The notes beneath the pieces are model-generated. The model worked only from the letters and a program-made list of their open reading frames with translations, was not told the origin of the DNA and did no database searches. Shown here in pieces: positions 44,307 to 53,544 of a DNA stretch of 64,000 bases (positions within the stretch are counted from its first letter, which is position 1; every line of letters starts with the position of its first letter). This DNA comes from Pseudomonadota bacterium. GTDB taxonomy: Bacteria; Desulfobacterota; Desulfobulbia; Desulfobulbales; Desulfocapsaceae. The DNA lies in contig JAHJNL010000054.1 in the NCBI GenBank assembly GCA_018820855.1, positions 1-64,000 on the forward strand, in the 5' to 3' direction. A program made the position numbers and the translations under genes.

Positions 44307-45436
44307 TGGATATTCCTGTACGTCTCATGCTCACCGGCGGTGGCACCGGGGGCCATCTCTTTCCGGCCATTGCCACGGCTGAGGCTCTTTGCCGTCGTCT
44401 GCCGGGAAGTGAAGTCCTCTTTGTCGGGACTAAGAGGAGGATGGACCGGGACAGTCTTGAACAGTATGGATATGCTACCTGTTCCATCCACTGTCAGGGC
44501 TTGAAAGGAAAAAATTTTATGTCCCTTGTCCAGGGACTGGCGATTTTGCCTGTTTCCTGTTTGGAGGCAATGTATCATATTTTGCGTTTCCGGCCGCACC
44601 TGGTGCTCGGGGTTGGTGGCTACGTCACTGGTCCGGTAGTACTGGCTGCAAAACTTCTCGGCAAACCGACACTCATCCATGAACAGAATTCTATCCCAGG
44701 ACTGGCCAACAGGAAGCTGGGAGCATTGGTGACAAAAATATGTCTTTCTCTGCCGGGCAGTGAAAGATGGTTTCCAGGCGGGAAAACAGTACTGACCGGC
44801 AATCCTGTGCGCGAGGCCATCCTGACGCTTGCCCGGAAAGTGAAGAAAAAGAAAGAAGGGCCGCTTACCTTGCTGGTACTTGGCGGAAGCCTGGGTGCTC
44901 ACCGCGTGAATGAACTGGTGACCGGGGCCTTTGCCCTAGGCCTCCAGGGTTTGCAGGGAGTCAGAGTGATTCACCAGACTGGACCGGGTGACGTTGCCAT
45001 GGTTGAAGCCAGTTACCGTAACAGCAAAACAGAGGCCACTGTTTCTCCATTTTTTCGTGATATGGCAGCTGTTTATGAGGAGGCTGACCTTCTTGTATCG
45101 CGCGCCGGGGCCACTACCCTTGCTGAGCTTGCGGTTCTGGGAAAACCGGTTCTGCTCATTCCTTATCCGTATGCTGCTGATCAACATCAGGAAAAAAATG
45201 CGGAATTTTATGTGCAGGGGGGCGGCGCTGTCATGTTTGTGGAAAAAGATCTGACAGCGGAGCTTTTGGCCAAGAATCTAGCGCGCTTGCTCGGAGATCG
45301 GCAAGGCCTTGAAAAAATGGGAGCTGCCATACGCAGTCGAGCCTTTCCCGAGGCTACGGAACATATTGTTGATGTATGTATGGATTTGCTGCGACAGAAA
45401 GTCAAAAGAGCTGGATCTGCCTCCAGAGATGAGTAA
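44306..45436 (+). CDS. murG: UDP-GlcNAc:lipid I N-acetylglucosaminyltransferase
   Basis: Makes lipid II from lipid I. The 376-residue GT-B glycosyltransferase has the first G-loop LTGGGTGGHLFPA, the membrane-proximal LVLGVGGYVTGPVVLAAKL, HEQNSIPGLANR and the UDP-GlcNAc site LLVSRAGATTLAELAVLGKPVLLIPYPYAADQHQ. The start ATG overlaps the murD stop. The murC gene follows 2 bp after its stop. Confidence 0.97.
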   Translation: MDIPVRLMLTGGGTGGHLFPAIATAEALCRRLPGSEVLFVGTKRRMDRDSLEQYGYATCSIHCQGLKGKNFMSLVQGLAILPVSCLEAMYHILRFRPHLVLGVGGYVTGPVVLAAKLLGKPTLIHEQNSIPGLANRKLGALVTKICLSLPGSERWFPGGKTVLTGNPVREAILTLARKVKKKKEGPLTLLVLGGSLGAHRVNELVTGAFALGLQGLQGVRVIHQTGPGDVAMVEASYRNSKTEATVSPFFRDMAAVYEEADLLVSRAGATTLAELAVLGKPVLLIPYPYAADQHQEKNAEFYVQGGGAVMFVEKDLTAELLAKNLARLLGDRQGLEKMGAAIRSRAFPEATEHIVDVCMDLLRQKVKRAGSASRDE

Positions 45437-45438
45437 TT

Positions 45439-46824
45439 ATGTATAAAAAGACCCAAAAAATACACTTTGTCGGTATCGGTGGCATTGGTATGAGTGGCAT
45501 TGCAGAACTCCTGCTCAACCTTGGTTACGAGGTTTCCGGCTCTGATCTCCATGACTCTGCTATTACCCGAAATCTGCAGGCTCTGGGTGGCAGTGTGCAT
45601 AAGGGGCATGAAGGCAGCTGGGTGGAGGGATCGGATGTGGTGGTAACCTCATCGGCAATATCTTCCGACAACCCGGAGGTGGTGGCAGCCCTTGCCGCAG
45701 GGATTCCGGTGATCCAGCGGGCCGAGATGCTGGCCGAACTCATGCGTCTGAAAAAATACGGTATTGCAATTGCCGGCAGTCACGGCAAGACTTCAACCAC
45801 CTCCATGGTCAGCTGGATGATGGCCCGTGCCGGTATGGATCCCACTATTGTTGTGGGCGGGAAGATCGACAGTCTCGGTGGTAATGCCAAGCTTGGCCAG
45901 GGAGAGTTTCTGGTGGCCGAGGCAGACGAAAGTGACGGTTCTTTTCTGAAGCTTTCTCCTGTCCTTGAGGTTGTCACTAATATTGATCTGGAACATATGG
46001 ATCATTATAATGACATTGACCATATCAAGGCCACCTTTCTGGAATTTATTGATAGGATTCCCTTTTATGGAGCGGTTATCCTCTGTCTGGACGATGCCAA
46101 TATCGCTGACATCCTGCCGGAGATCAGGAAACGAAAGATTACCTATGGTTTCAATTCCCAAGCTGATCTGTCTGCTGAACAGATTGAGGCAGGTGGCGGC
46201 AGGGTCCGGTTTACGGTAAGGCACAGAGGGGAAGTTCTGGGGGATGTAGATCTTGCGCTAGCAGGAAGGCATAACGTTTATAATTCATTGGCCGTGATCT
46301 GTGTCGGCCTGGAGCTGGAGATTCCTTTTACGATTATTCGTGAGGCCCTGGCAGCCTTTCAAGGGGTGCAGCGGCGTATGCAGCTTAAGGGCAAGGGCAG
46401 GGGGATTACCGTCCTGGATGATTATGGTCATCATCCTACAGAAATCAGGGCTACCTTGGCTGCGATTAAAGAGGCATGGCCGGAGAAACGCCTGGTGGTG
46501 CTCTTTCAGCCGCATCGTTATAGTAGAACCCTGGCCCTGCTCAAAGAGTTTCAGACCTGTTTCCATCAGGCGGATATGTTGATCATGACGGAAATCTATG
46601 CTGCCAGCGAGCAGCCCCTGGCCGGCATCTCCGGGGAAATCTTGCTGGAAGAGGTGAGGAAGCATGGGCAGCGGCAGACCAGATTTATTCCGCAGGTTGA
46701 AGATCTGGCCAAAGAGCTGTTACCGGAACTGGAAGAGGGAGATCTGGTGCTGACTCTGGGGGCCGGCAATATTGTTCTGGCCGGAGAAGAACTGATGGGG
46801 ATGCTTGAGGAAAAAAAAAGCTGA
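45439..46824 (+). CDS. murC: UDP-N-acetylmuramate-L-alanine ligase
   Basis: Adds L-Ala to UDP-MurNAc. The 461-residue Mur ligase starts HFVGIGGIGMSGIAELLL, then AGSHGKTSTTSMVSW (ATP loop), VAEADESDGSFL, NIDLEHMDHY, DYGHHPTEIRATL and the C-terminal FQPHRYSRTLAL and GAGNIVLAGEEL. The family's characteristic Gly-rich and His-rich elements are intact. murB begins 5 bp downstream. Confidence 0.97.
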   Translation: MYKKTQKIHFVGIGGIGMSGIAELLLNLGYEVSGSDLHDSAITRNLQALGGSVHKGHEGSWVEGSDVVVTSSAISSDNPEVVAALAAGIPVIQRAEMLAELMRLKKYGIAIAGSHGKTSTTSMVSWMMARAGMDPTIVVGGKIDSLGGNAKLGQGEFLVAEADESDGSFLKLSPVLEVVTNIDLEHMDHYNDIDHIKATFLEFIDRIPFYGAVILCLDDANIADILPEIRKRKITYGFNSQADLSAEQIEAGGGRVRFTVRHRGEVLGDVDLALAGRHNVYNSLAVICVGLELEIPFTIIREALAAFQGVQRRMQLKGKGRGITVLDDYGHHPTEIRATLAAIKEAWPEKRLVVLFQPHRYSRTLALLKEFQTCFHQADMLIMTEIYAASEQPLAGISGEILLEEVRKHGQRQTRFIPQVEDLAKELLPELEEGDLVLTLGAGNIVLAGEELMGMLEEKKS

Positions 46825-46829
46825 AGGAG

Positions 46830-47756
46830 ATGAGGGAGCAGCTCAAAGACAGACTCAGTAGTCTTGCCGAAAATCGGATACAGTGGGATTGTCCACTTGC
46901 TCCGTATACTTCCTTTGGTATCGGCGGGCCGGCATCGGCCCTGGTTACAGTGGAGAGCATAGCAGAATTATTGCGGCTGCTGCAATGTCTTGTGGAAAAC
47001 AATCTGGACTGGCGTGTTATCGGCAGAGGGACTAATCTTCTTGTCGCGGATAGTGGTTTTGCCGGTGTGATTTTCATCCTTGGGAAGGGGCTCTCCCAGA
47101 TAGCTCTTCAGGAAGAAGCAGAATCCGGACAGGTGCTCATCCGGGTCGGTGCCGGTTGCAGCCTTGCCCGCCTCCTGGCCTGGTGTATGGACGAAGGCCT
47201 TTCCGGTCTGGAATTTGTCAGCGGAATTCCAGGAAGTGTTGGCGGGGCTGTTGTCATGAACGCCGGAGCCTGGGGGGGAGAGATGGCGGATGTAATTGTT
47301 TCTCTTACTACAGTCAGTCCCTACGAAGGCGAGAAAATTCTGGGCCGCGAGGAATTAAAATTTAGTTACAGATTATGGGAAAATCCAGAAAAGAGTGGGG
47401 CAAAGTCGATGGTGGTTGCGGCAGATCTCGAATTACGAAACGGGCTGAAAAAAGAAATTGCAGCCCGTTGCAGAGAGTATCTGCAAAAGCGTCTGCAGAA
47501 ACAGCCAAAGGGGCTGAAGAATGCGGGGTCATTTTTTAAAAATCCGCCGGGTGATTCGGCAGGACGCCTTATCGAGGCATCAGGACTCAAGGGTACACGT
47601 TGCGGAGGGGCCATGATTTCGGCGGTTCATGCCAATTTCTTGGTTAATAGTGGACAGGCCACGGCCAAAGATGTCCTGCAGTTGATGGAGCTTGTTCGGG
47701 AGAAGGTGGCAAAAGATAGTGGTATTACACTGGAAACTGAGGTACATTTTCTGTAA
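46830..47756 (+). CDS. murB: UDP-N-acetylenolpyruvoylglucosamine reductase
   Basis: FAD- and NADPH-dependent reduction of enolpyruvyl-UDP-GlcNAc to UDP-MurNAc. The 308-residue protein shows YTSFGIGGPA, VIGRGTNLLVADSGF (FAD), the substrate segment SGIPGSVGGAVVMNAGAWGGEM, KFSYRLW, and the catalytic-Ser and Glu regions KNAGSFFKNPPG and ETEVHFL. AAGGAG is immediately upstream of the ATG at unusually short spacing. Order murC-murB-ftsQ is standard, but ddl is not present between murB and ftsQ. Confidence 0.96.
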   Translation: MREQLKDRLSSLAENRIQWDCPLAPYTSFGIGGPASALVTVESIAELLRLLQCLVENNLDWRVIGRGTNLLVADSGFAGVIFILGKGLSQIALQEEAESGQVLIRVGAGCSLARLLAWCMDEGLSGLEFVSGIPGSVGGAVVMNAGAWGGEMADVIVSLTTVSPYEGEKILGREELKFSYRLWENPEKSGAKSMVVAADLELRNGLKKEIAARCREYLQKRLQKQPKGLKNAGSFFKNPPGDSAGRLIEASGLKGTRCGGAMISAVHANFLVNSGQATAKDVLQLMELVREKVAKDSGITLETEVHFL

Positions 47757-47765
47757 CGATTAACT

Positions 47766-48761
47766 ATGAAGCTGCTGAAAAAAATAAGTGCATTGCTGGA
47801 GAGCAAGAAAAAAGGAAGGGGATCGTTTTCTGTCTTTGCAGAAAAAATGAAACAGGAACCTTGCTACAGGGCCAGTCAGCTTGGATTCGGAGCAGGGAAG
47901 AAGACTTTTCTTGAGAAGCTGAAGGACCGTATCAGGCAACGGAAACCTGCCGGGATTGTCAAGACCGATCGGAGACGGGAGGGCGCGAACCGGCGGCGGT
48001 TTCTCCTCCTTTCTCTGGTGTCGACTGTTACGTTGCTGGGGGTATATCTGGTTCTGGCCGGTCCCTTAGAGGGATACCTCGAGAATTGCCATTACTTCCA
48101 GATTCGGAAAATCGAAATCTCCGGTTGCCGGGTTACCACTCCGGCGGTACTCAAAAAGTTTGCTGAAATTAATTACCAGATGAACATGCTGACTCTGGAT
48201 CCGGAAGTGATTCAGCAACGGTTGCAGGATCATCCTTGGATTTCTCTGGCGAAGATCAGACGGATCTGGCCGGATGAACTGGCTGTTTCCGTCAATGAAT
48301 ACTCTCCTGAGGCCTTGGTTGTTCAGGGAAAAGAGAAGGGCTTTTATTACCTGGATAAATCAGGGAAAATATTTGCTCCTGTTGTTCAGGGCATGGCGCT
48401 TGATTTTCCGGTTGTTACCGGGCTTGATACAGTAGAAGAGAGTGAAGGGAAGAAAGAGGTGCTTGCCCGGGCCATGTCATTTTTACGCTTGGCACAGAGG
48501 AATAATCCAAATTTACCGGCCCAGAATGTTTCAGAGATACACCTCACTGGTGAGGGAGAGATGATTCTGTACCTGGTGAAACATCCCTTTCCAATCTATT
48601 TTGGTGAAGGGGATATTAAAAGAAAATATTACCAGTTGTGCAAGGTGTTGGAAGTACTGTATCAGAAGAAAAAAGGCGGGGCGCTGATTCAGAAGGTGGC
48701 GTATATCCGTATGGATTACCAAGAAAATAAGGTGTTGGTCGCACAAAGCAGTACAGGTTGA
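47766..48761 (+). CDS. ftsQ: Cell division protein FtsQ/DivIB
   Basis: A 331-residue bitopic division protein that in other bacteria bridges FtsB-FtsL and regulates septal synthesis. It has a long basic cytoplasmic N-terminal part (~75 residues, longer than in E. coli), one TM helix (FLLLSLVSTVTLLGVYLVLAG), a POTRA domain (YFQIRKIEISGCRVTTPAVL) and the FtsQ beta domain (HPWISLAKIRRIWPDELAVSVNEYSPEALV). Position between murB and ftsA confirms the call. Confidence 0.9.
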   Translation: MKLLKKISALLESKKKGRGSFSVFAEKMKQEPCYRASQLGFGAGKKTFLEKLKDRIRQRKPAGIVKTDRRREGANRRRFLLLSLVSTVTLLGVYLVLAGPLEGYLENCHYFQIRKIEISGCRVTTPAVLKKFAEINYQMNMLTLDPEVIQQRLQDHPWISLAKIRRIWPDELAVSVNEYSPEALVVQGKEKGFYYLDKSGKIFAPVVQGMALDFPVVTGLDTVEESEGKKEVLARAMSFLRLAQRNNPNLPAQNVSEIHLTGEGEMILYLVKHPFPIYFGEGDIKRKYYQLCKVLEVLYQKKKGGALIQKVAYIRMDYQENKVLVAQSSTG

Positions 48762-48764
48762 AAG

Positions 48765-48905
48765 GTGACTCTGCAGCAGCGCTCCCATTTCCGTTTGATC
48801 GGGTCGGCTCACGAAGTGGGCAAACGACTTGTCAATCTGATCAAACGAATATATGGCACTGCTGAAAAAGTACTCGTCGAGGCTACTGTAAGTTTTGTTG
48901 CATGA
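48765..48905 (+). CDS. Possible 46-residue ORF between ftsQ and ftsA
   Basis: GTG at 48765, 3 bp after the ftsQ stop, opens 46 codons ending at TGA 48903-48905, filling most of the 171-bp gap before ftsA. The product (begins VTLQQRSHFRLIGSAHE) is mildly basic and has no recognised motif. It may be a real small gene, a decayed remnant or chance; there is no independent support. Confidence 0.25.
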   Translation: MTLQQRSHFRLIGSAHEVGKRLVNLIKRIYGTAEKVLVEATVSFVA

Positions 48906-48932
48906 GATTGTCAGGTTATAGGGTTGAAAAGT

Positions 48933-50192
48933 ATGGATGAGATAGAGGACAGGCAGGTAGTCGCGGTGGAAGAGAGAGAGCAACACAGGGAGCCGGGTGG
49001 GCTCGTGGTCGGACTCGATATCGGAACAACCAAGATCTGTTGTGTGGTTGGTGAGGTCTTTGAAGATTCGATAGACATTGTCGGTCTTGGGACCGCTCCT
49101 TCGATGGGGCTGAAGAAAGGGGTGGTGGTGAATATTGAGTCCACTGTCAAGTCCATAAAACATGCGGTGAGTCAGGCAGAGGAGTCTGCAGGATGTGATC
49201 TGCGAACTGTGTATGTCGGCATTGCCGGAAATCATATCAAGGGCTTCAATAGTCCGGGTATTCTTGCCATCAATGGTCGGGAGATAAAGGAAAATGATGT
49301 TGCCGATGTAATCAGTGCGGCCAGAACTGTGAAAATTTCTGAGAATCAGCAGATCATCCATGTCCTTCCTCAGGAATATATGGTTGACGATCATACCGGT
49401 ATTCAGAATCCTCTGGGCATGACCGGGGTGCGACTGGTGACCAATGTCCATATCGTTACCGCAGACATGGGCGCCGTGCATAATCTTTATACCTGTTGTA
49501 ATAAGGCCGGCCTTGAAGTGGCTGACATGGTCCTTGAATCCATTGCCTCTGCCCATGCAACCCTCAGTTCGGATGAGATGGAATTGGGAGTAGCCCTTCT
49601 CGATATCGGTGGCGGAACCACGGATCTTGCTGTTTTCTGTGACGGGACCATTCGCCACACCTGTGAAATCGGGTTAGGCGGACACAATCTGACAAACGAT
49701 CTTTCCGTAGGATTGCGCACCCCCCTCCAGGATGCCGAGCGCTTGAAAGAAGAATACGGCAGTGCCATTTCCTCCATGATCAAACCAAATCATGTGGTAG
49801 ATGTGCCCACTGTGGGAGATCGGGATCCGCGGAAGGTTACACAGAAAGTCATGGTTGATATTATTCAGGCCAGGATGGTGGAGATTCTGGAGATGGTGAA
49901 TCAGAATCTCATCAATTGCGGTCTGAAAAACAAGATTAACGGCGGCATTGTCATTACCGGCGGTACAGCTTTACTGGCCAATCTTGTTGATCTCGCAGAG
50001 CAGATTTTTGACCTGCCTGTGCGTATTGGTTATCCGTCTCAGATTGGTGGTAAAGTGGATCAGGTCCATTCACCGCGCTGCACCACTGGTGTTGGTCTGG
50101 TAATGTATGGGCGTCAGCATCAGGTGGATAATCGTTACAGCGATAGTTCCATGGTAGGGAGAATGAAGGACTGGCTGCGAAAAATTATGTGA
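48933..50192 (+). CDS. ftsA: Cell division protein FtsA
   Basis: Actin-like protein that tethers FtsZ to the membrane and recruits later division proteins. Actin-fold ATP motifs are visible: GLDIGTTKICCVVGE (phosphate 1), LLDIGGGTTDLAVF (phosphate 2) and VITGGTALLANLVDLAEQIF (adenosine). The SHS2/1C domain lies between (VYVGIAGNHIKGF). The C-terminal MVGRMKDWLRKIM is the amphipathic membrane-targeting helix. The track begins at TTG 48924; ATG 48933 is equally plausible and preferred. Confidence 0.96.
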   Translation: MDEIEDRQVVAVEEREQHREPGGLVVGLDIGTTKICCVVGEVFEDSIDIVGLGTAPSMGLKKGVVVNIESTVKSIKHAVSQAEESAGCDLRTVYVGIAGNHIKGFNSPGILAINGREIKENDVADVISAARTVKISENQQIIHVLPQEYMVDDHTGIQNPLGMTGVRLVTNVHIVTADMGAVHNLYTCCNKAGLEVADMVLESIASAHATLSSDEMELGVALLDIGGGTTDLAVFCDGTIRHTCEIGLGGHNLTNDLSVGLRTPLQDAERLKEEYGSAISSMIKPNHVVDVPTVGDRDPRKVTQKVMVDIIQARMVEILEMVNQNLINCGLKNKINGGIVITGGTALLANLVDLAEQIFDLPVRIGYPSQIGGKVDQVHSPRCTTGVGLVMYGRQHQVDNRYSDSSMVGRMKDWLRKIM

Positions 50193-50275
50193 ATTGTTAT
50201 GGCATCTCGTTTTGGTAATATTTTTGCCAGGGTGTGAGTGAGTATCTGGTTTTTTTGAGTTGGACAAGAAAAAAG

Positions 50276-50304
50276 TTTCAGTGAACAGTTGCAGATGCTA
50301 TAAT
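50276..50304 (+). promoter_or_regulatory. Possible internal promoter for ftsZ
   Basis: An exact TATAAT (50299-50304) with a poor -35 (TTTCAG, 50276-50281) 17 bp upstream, in the 181-bp ftsA-ftsZ gap. Extra promoters before ftsZ are common in dcw clusters. Confidence 0.4.
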
Positions 50305-50373
50305 TTGTCTGCTGATATATTATAGCTATGCTACGCCAATTAACGTGTGGATTTCTTGAACAGGGGTGAGAGT

Positions 50374-51603
50374 ATGCCGTTTAGAATGGCGGAAACAGAA
50401 GGGGTTGCGATCGTCAAGGTTATAGGCGTCGGTGGTGGAGGTGGCAATGCCATCAATACCATGGTCGATGATCGTCTACAAGGGGTTGAGTTTATATCGG
50501 CGAATACGGATAAACAGGCATTGAATCAGTCCCGAGCCGATATTATTCTCCAGATCGGTCCTAATATCACCAAAGGCCTTGGTGCAGGTGCCGATCCGGA
50601 GACCGGAGCGCTTGCTGCCCAGGAGTCTCTCGATGAAATCAAAGAGAGCCTCAAGGGCGCGGATATGGTCTTTATCGCGGCCGGTCTCGGTGGTGGTACC
50701 GGTACCGGAGCAGCCCCGGTGGTTGCCAAGATCAGCAAGGAGTTGGGCGCACTTACTGTGGCTGTGGTGACCAAGCCCTTTCATTTTGAAGGGAAATTTC
50801 GCATGCGAAATGCTGAGGCAGGCTGGGATCAACTGCGTAAGTATGCTGATACCATTATCACTGTTCCCAATGATCGCCTCCTTTCCCTGATGCAGAAAAA
50901 TTCAAAACTTTCCGATATGCTGAGTATGGCGGATAAGGTTTTGCTCCAGGCCGTCAAGGGGATTACGGATCTGATCAACGTACCTGGAATGATTAACGCT
51001 GATTTTGCCGATCTGCGCACGGTAATGCGGGAGGTAGGCCCGGCAATTATGGGCTCTGGATCAGCTGTAGGTGAAAGCCGGGCCACAGAAGCGGCCAAAC
51101 GGGCCATCGATAACCAGCTTCTCGAAGATGTGGGAATTGATGGGGCACGCGGCCTGCTCATCAATATTTCGGCCTCGGAAGAGTCCTTTACCATGGCCGA
51201 GTTCATGGAAGTCTCGGCCCTTATCCATGCCAAGGTTGATGACGAGGCCAAAGTAGTTATCGGGGCTCTCTATGATGATTCCCTGGGGGACGAACTTCAT
51301 GTCACCGTTATTGCCACAGGTGTGGGAGAAGTAGTTCCGACAAAAGAAAAGCTAGTTCAGGTGGACTTGCCGGCCAAGAATACAGGCGCATCCAGTGAGG
51401 GGCAGGGAGAGCGTCCCGTGCATACCGCTCCGGCTCCTCCTAATCCGCAGGCTAGAAAATCCATATTTTCATCTTCTAATTTTAACGGTTTTGAAAATCA
51501 TGGGATCTCGTCAGGAGATAAATCCAAAGGAAAACAGGATAACCAGATCTGGAATGAGGAATATATGGAAACCCCGACTTACCTGAGGAAAAAGGCTAAC
51601 TGA
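50374..51603 (+). CDS. ftsZ: Cell division GTPase FtsZ
   Basis: Tubulin homologue that forms the Z-ring. The 409-residue protein has IKVIGVGGGGGNAINTM-type loop (VIGVGGGGGNAIN), EFISANTDKQAL, the tubulin signature GLGGGTGTGAAPVVAKI, the synergy loop INADFADLRTVM and a flexible linker before the C-terminal partner-binding peptide ETPTYLRKKAN, which fits the P-x-Y-L-R/K pattern that contacts FtsA. The track's GTG 50347 is less likely than ATG 50374, which has GGGGTGAGAG upstream. Last gene of the dcw block. Confidence 0.97.
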   Translation: MPFRMAETEGVAIVKVIGVGGGGGNAINTMVDDRLQGVEFISANTDKQALNQSRADIILQIGPNITKGLGAGADPETGALAAQESLDEIKESLKGADMVFIAAGLGGGTGTGAAPVVAKISKELGALTVAVVTKPFHFEGKFRMRNAEAGWDQLRKYADTIITVPNDRLLSLMQKNSKLSDMLSMADKVLLQAVKGITDLINVPGMINADFADLRTVMREVGPAIMGSGSAVGESRATEAAKRAIDNQLLEDVGIDGARGLLINISASEESFTMAEFMEVSALIHAKVDDEAKVVIGALYDDSLGDELHVTVIATGVGEVVPTKEKLVQVDLPAKNTGASSEGQGERPVHTAPAPPNPQARKSIFSSSNFNGFENHGISSGDKSKGKQDNQIWNEEYMETPTYLRKKAN

Positions 51604-51771
51604 TTCAAAAGCCATCACAGCACTCCATCTTCGCGCGATCGCTTCCCCTGCCCGCATGAGTGTGCTATAGCTGGCGGAAATAAACTGCACAGCTAAGAGA
51701 AGACTCCGGATACGGGGCACCTGTGATGGTCTCGGCTCGTACTTGGTCAACTGTGATACGGAGAGCGTTTT

Positions 51772-53544
51772 ATCAGACAGAACAAAAAAGGACCGGATAA
51801 TTCTAATCTACTTGATCTGGAAAGCGGTACCTATCTCAAGAAGTGGACCGGCCGTCTGCCTGTCGCTCTGCTTTATCCCAACAGTTACGAAGTAGGCGTT
51901 TCCAGCCTTGGCTTTCAGCTTGTATACTCCCTCCTCAACGACCACGATGAAGTGGTCTGTGAACGATTTTTTCTCCCTGTGGGAAATGCTCCTCTTCGCT
52001 CCTTTGAATCCGGTAGAGCGCTTGCTGATTTCCCCTTTCTCTTCTACTCCATCAGTTTTGAGCACGACTACCTGAATCTGGTCAGAATGCTCCTTGCCGG
52101 AGGAGTTCCTCTTTTTGCCAAAGAAAGGAGTGAAGGACCGGTCGGGGCCGCTGGTCCTCTGGTGATAGGAGGGGGGGTGGCTACCTTTATGAATCCAGAA
52201 CCCCTGGCTCCTTTCACCGATATCTTTCTGCTGGGTGAGGCAGAGCCACTTCTCCCTCCATTGCTTCCTTTCCTTTTTGAACACCTCAATAAAACACCTC
52301 GTCTCGATCTGCTTTTCCTCCTTAGTGAAAAACTTGTTGGAGCCTATGCGCCCGCGTTGCATACTCCGGCCTGTGACAAGGATGGGCGACAGATCGATTC
52401 TCTGCCTGCAGAAGGGCTTCCGGCGCGGATTAAAAAGGCGACAGCTATGAATCTGAGCAAGGCTGCCCATTCGCAGCTGCTCAGTCCGGCTGCTGAATTT
52501 TCCAGTCTTTATCTCACGGAACTTGGCAGGGGATGCTCAAGGGGGTGCAGGTTTTGTGCTGCCGGCTTCATCTATAGACCGCCACGTCTCTGGGATGCAG
52601 ATGCGGTGATTAAAGGGCTTGAAGAACGCTCGTCTGCTGTCAAGCGTGTGGGGCTGCTCGGTATGGAGATGGCCAAAAGGGAAGAACTGGAAGCCCTTTC
52701 TTCATATCTTCTTGAAAGTGGCTGTTCTCTCTCTTTTTCCTCCCTGCGTGCAGATAGGATTTCAGGGCCACTTCTGAAACTTCTTGGAAGCAGTGGCTTG
52801 AAGAGTGTGGCTATAGCCCCCGATGGTGCCTCGGAGCGTCTTCGGCGCGTGATCAACAAGAACCTGACCGAGGAAGATCTTCTTCTTGCTGCTGAACGTC
52901 TGGTGGATACAGGATTGTATAAATTGAAACTGTATCTTATGATAGGATTACCCACAGAAACCATGGATGATCTTCAGGAGATGCTGGAACTTGTGAAAAA
53001 GATCCGGGAAAGGATGTTACCGGGGGGCAGGGCCAGGGGAAGATTGTGTGAGATTACCCTGTCCGTAAACTGTTTTGCCCCCAAGCCCTGGACGCCGTTT
53101 CAGTTCCATCCCTTTGGTGGAGCAGCGCTCGAAGTCGGAGAGGAAGGGGATGCGGCAGCTGCTATCAAGTCTCTTAATGCAAAAATCGATTTTTTACGTA
53201 AAGGAATACGTTCTGAGGCCAATGTGCGGATGAACCATGACAAACCGGATAATGTCCTGTTTCAGGCAGTTCTGGCCAGAGGCGATCGACGTCTGGCCAG
53301 AGTTCTGGTTACCATGGCGCAAACCGGAGTTCCCTGGAAACAGGCCATGCGTAAGAACGGACTGCGACCGGAGACCTTTGCCATTTATCAGTACGGGGAA
53401 AATGATTATTTCCCATGGAATATTGTCGATCATTCTATTAAACAGGAATATCTCTGGCAGGAATATCAAAAGGGTTTTCAGGCTGCGACAACGATTGCCT
53501 GCAACACTTCTGTCTGCAAGCGGTGCGGAGTATGCGGTGACTAA
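51772..53544 (+). CDS. Radical SAM protein (B12-binding-domain-related family), non-canonical start
   Basis: Radical SAM enzyme with the cluster motif GRGCSRGCRFC (CxxxCxxC), the GxIxGxPxE-like region MIGLPTETMDD and a C-terminal CKRCGVCG. The N-terminal region (VALLYPNSYEVGVSSLGFQ) is homologous to the Rossmann-like part of B12-binding radical SAM families. The track starts at GTG 51952, which would delete that conserved segment. The frame is open up to TGA at 51754, yet lacks ATG, GTG or TTG before it; AUC at 51772, 8 nt after GGAG, gives the expected ~30-residue leader. The A6 run at 51784-51789 could instead mark a frameshift. Substrate unknown. Confidence 0.8.
   Translation: MRQNKKGPDNSNLLDLESGTYLKKWTGRLPVALLYPNSYEVGVSSLGFQLVYSLLNDHDEVVCERFFLPVGNAPLRSFESGRALADFPFLFYSISFEHDYLNLVRMLLAGGVPLFAKERSEGPVGAAGPLVIGGGVATFMNPEPLAPFTDIFLLGEAEPLLPPLLPFLFEHLNKTPRLDLLFLLSEKLVGAYAPALHTPACDKDGRQIDSLPAEGLPARIKKATAMNLSKAAHSQLLSPAAEFSSLYLTELGRGCSRGCRFCAAGFIYRPPRLWDADAVIKGLEERSSAVKRVGLLGMEMAKREELEALSSYLLESGCSLSFSSLRADRISGPLLKLLGSSGLKSVAIAPDGASERLRRVINKNLTEEDLLLAAERLVDTGLYKLKLYLMIGLPTETMDDLQEMLELVKKIRERMLPGGRARGRLCEITLSVNCFAPKPWTPFQFHPFGGAALEVGEEGDAAAAIKSLNAKIDFLRKGIRSEANVRMNHDKPDNVLFQAVLARGDRRLARVLVTMAQTGVPWKQAMRKNGLRPETFAIYQYGENDYFPWNIVDHSIKQEYLWQEYQKGFQAATTIACNTSVCKRCGVCGD

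Noticed and set aside
48531-49658. 375-residue minus-strand ORF
   Set aside because: Antisense to the end of ftsQ and most of ftsA; shadow frame.
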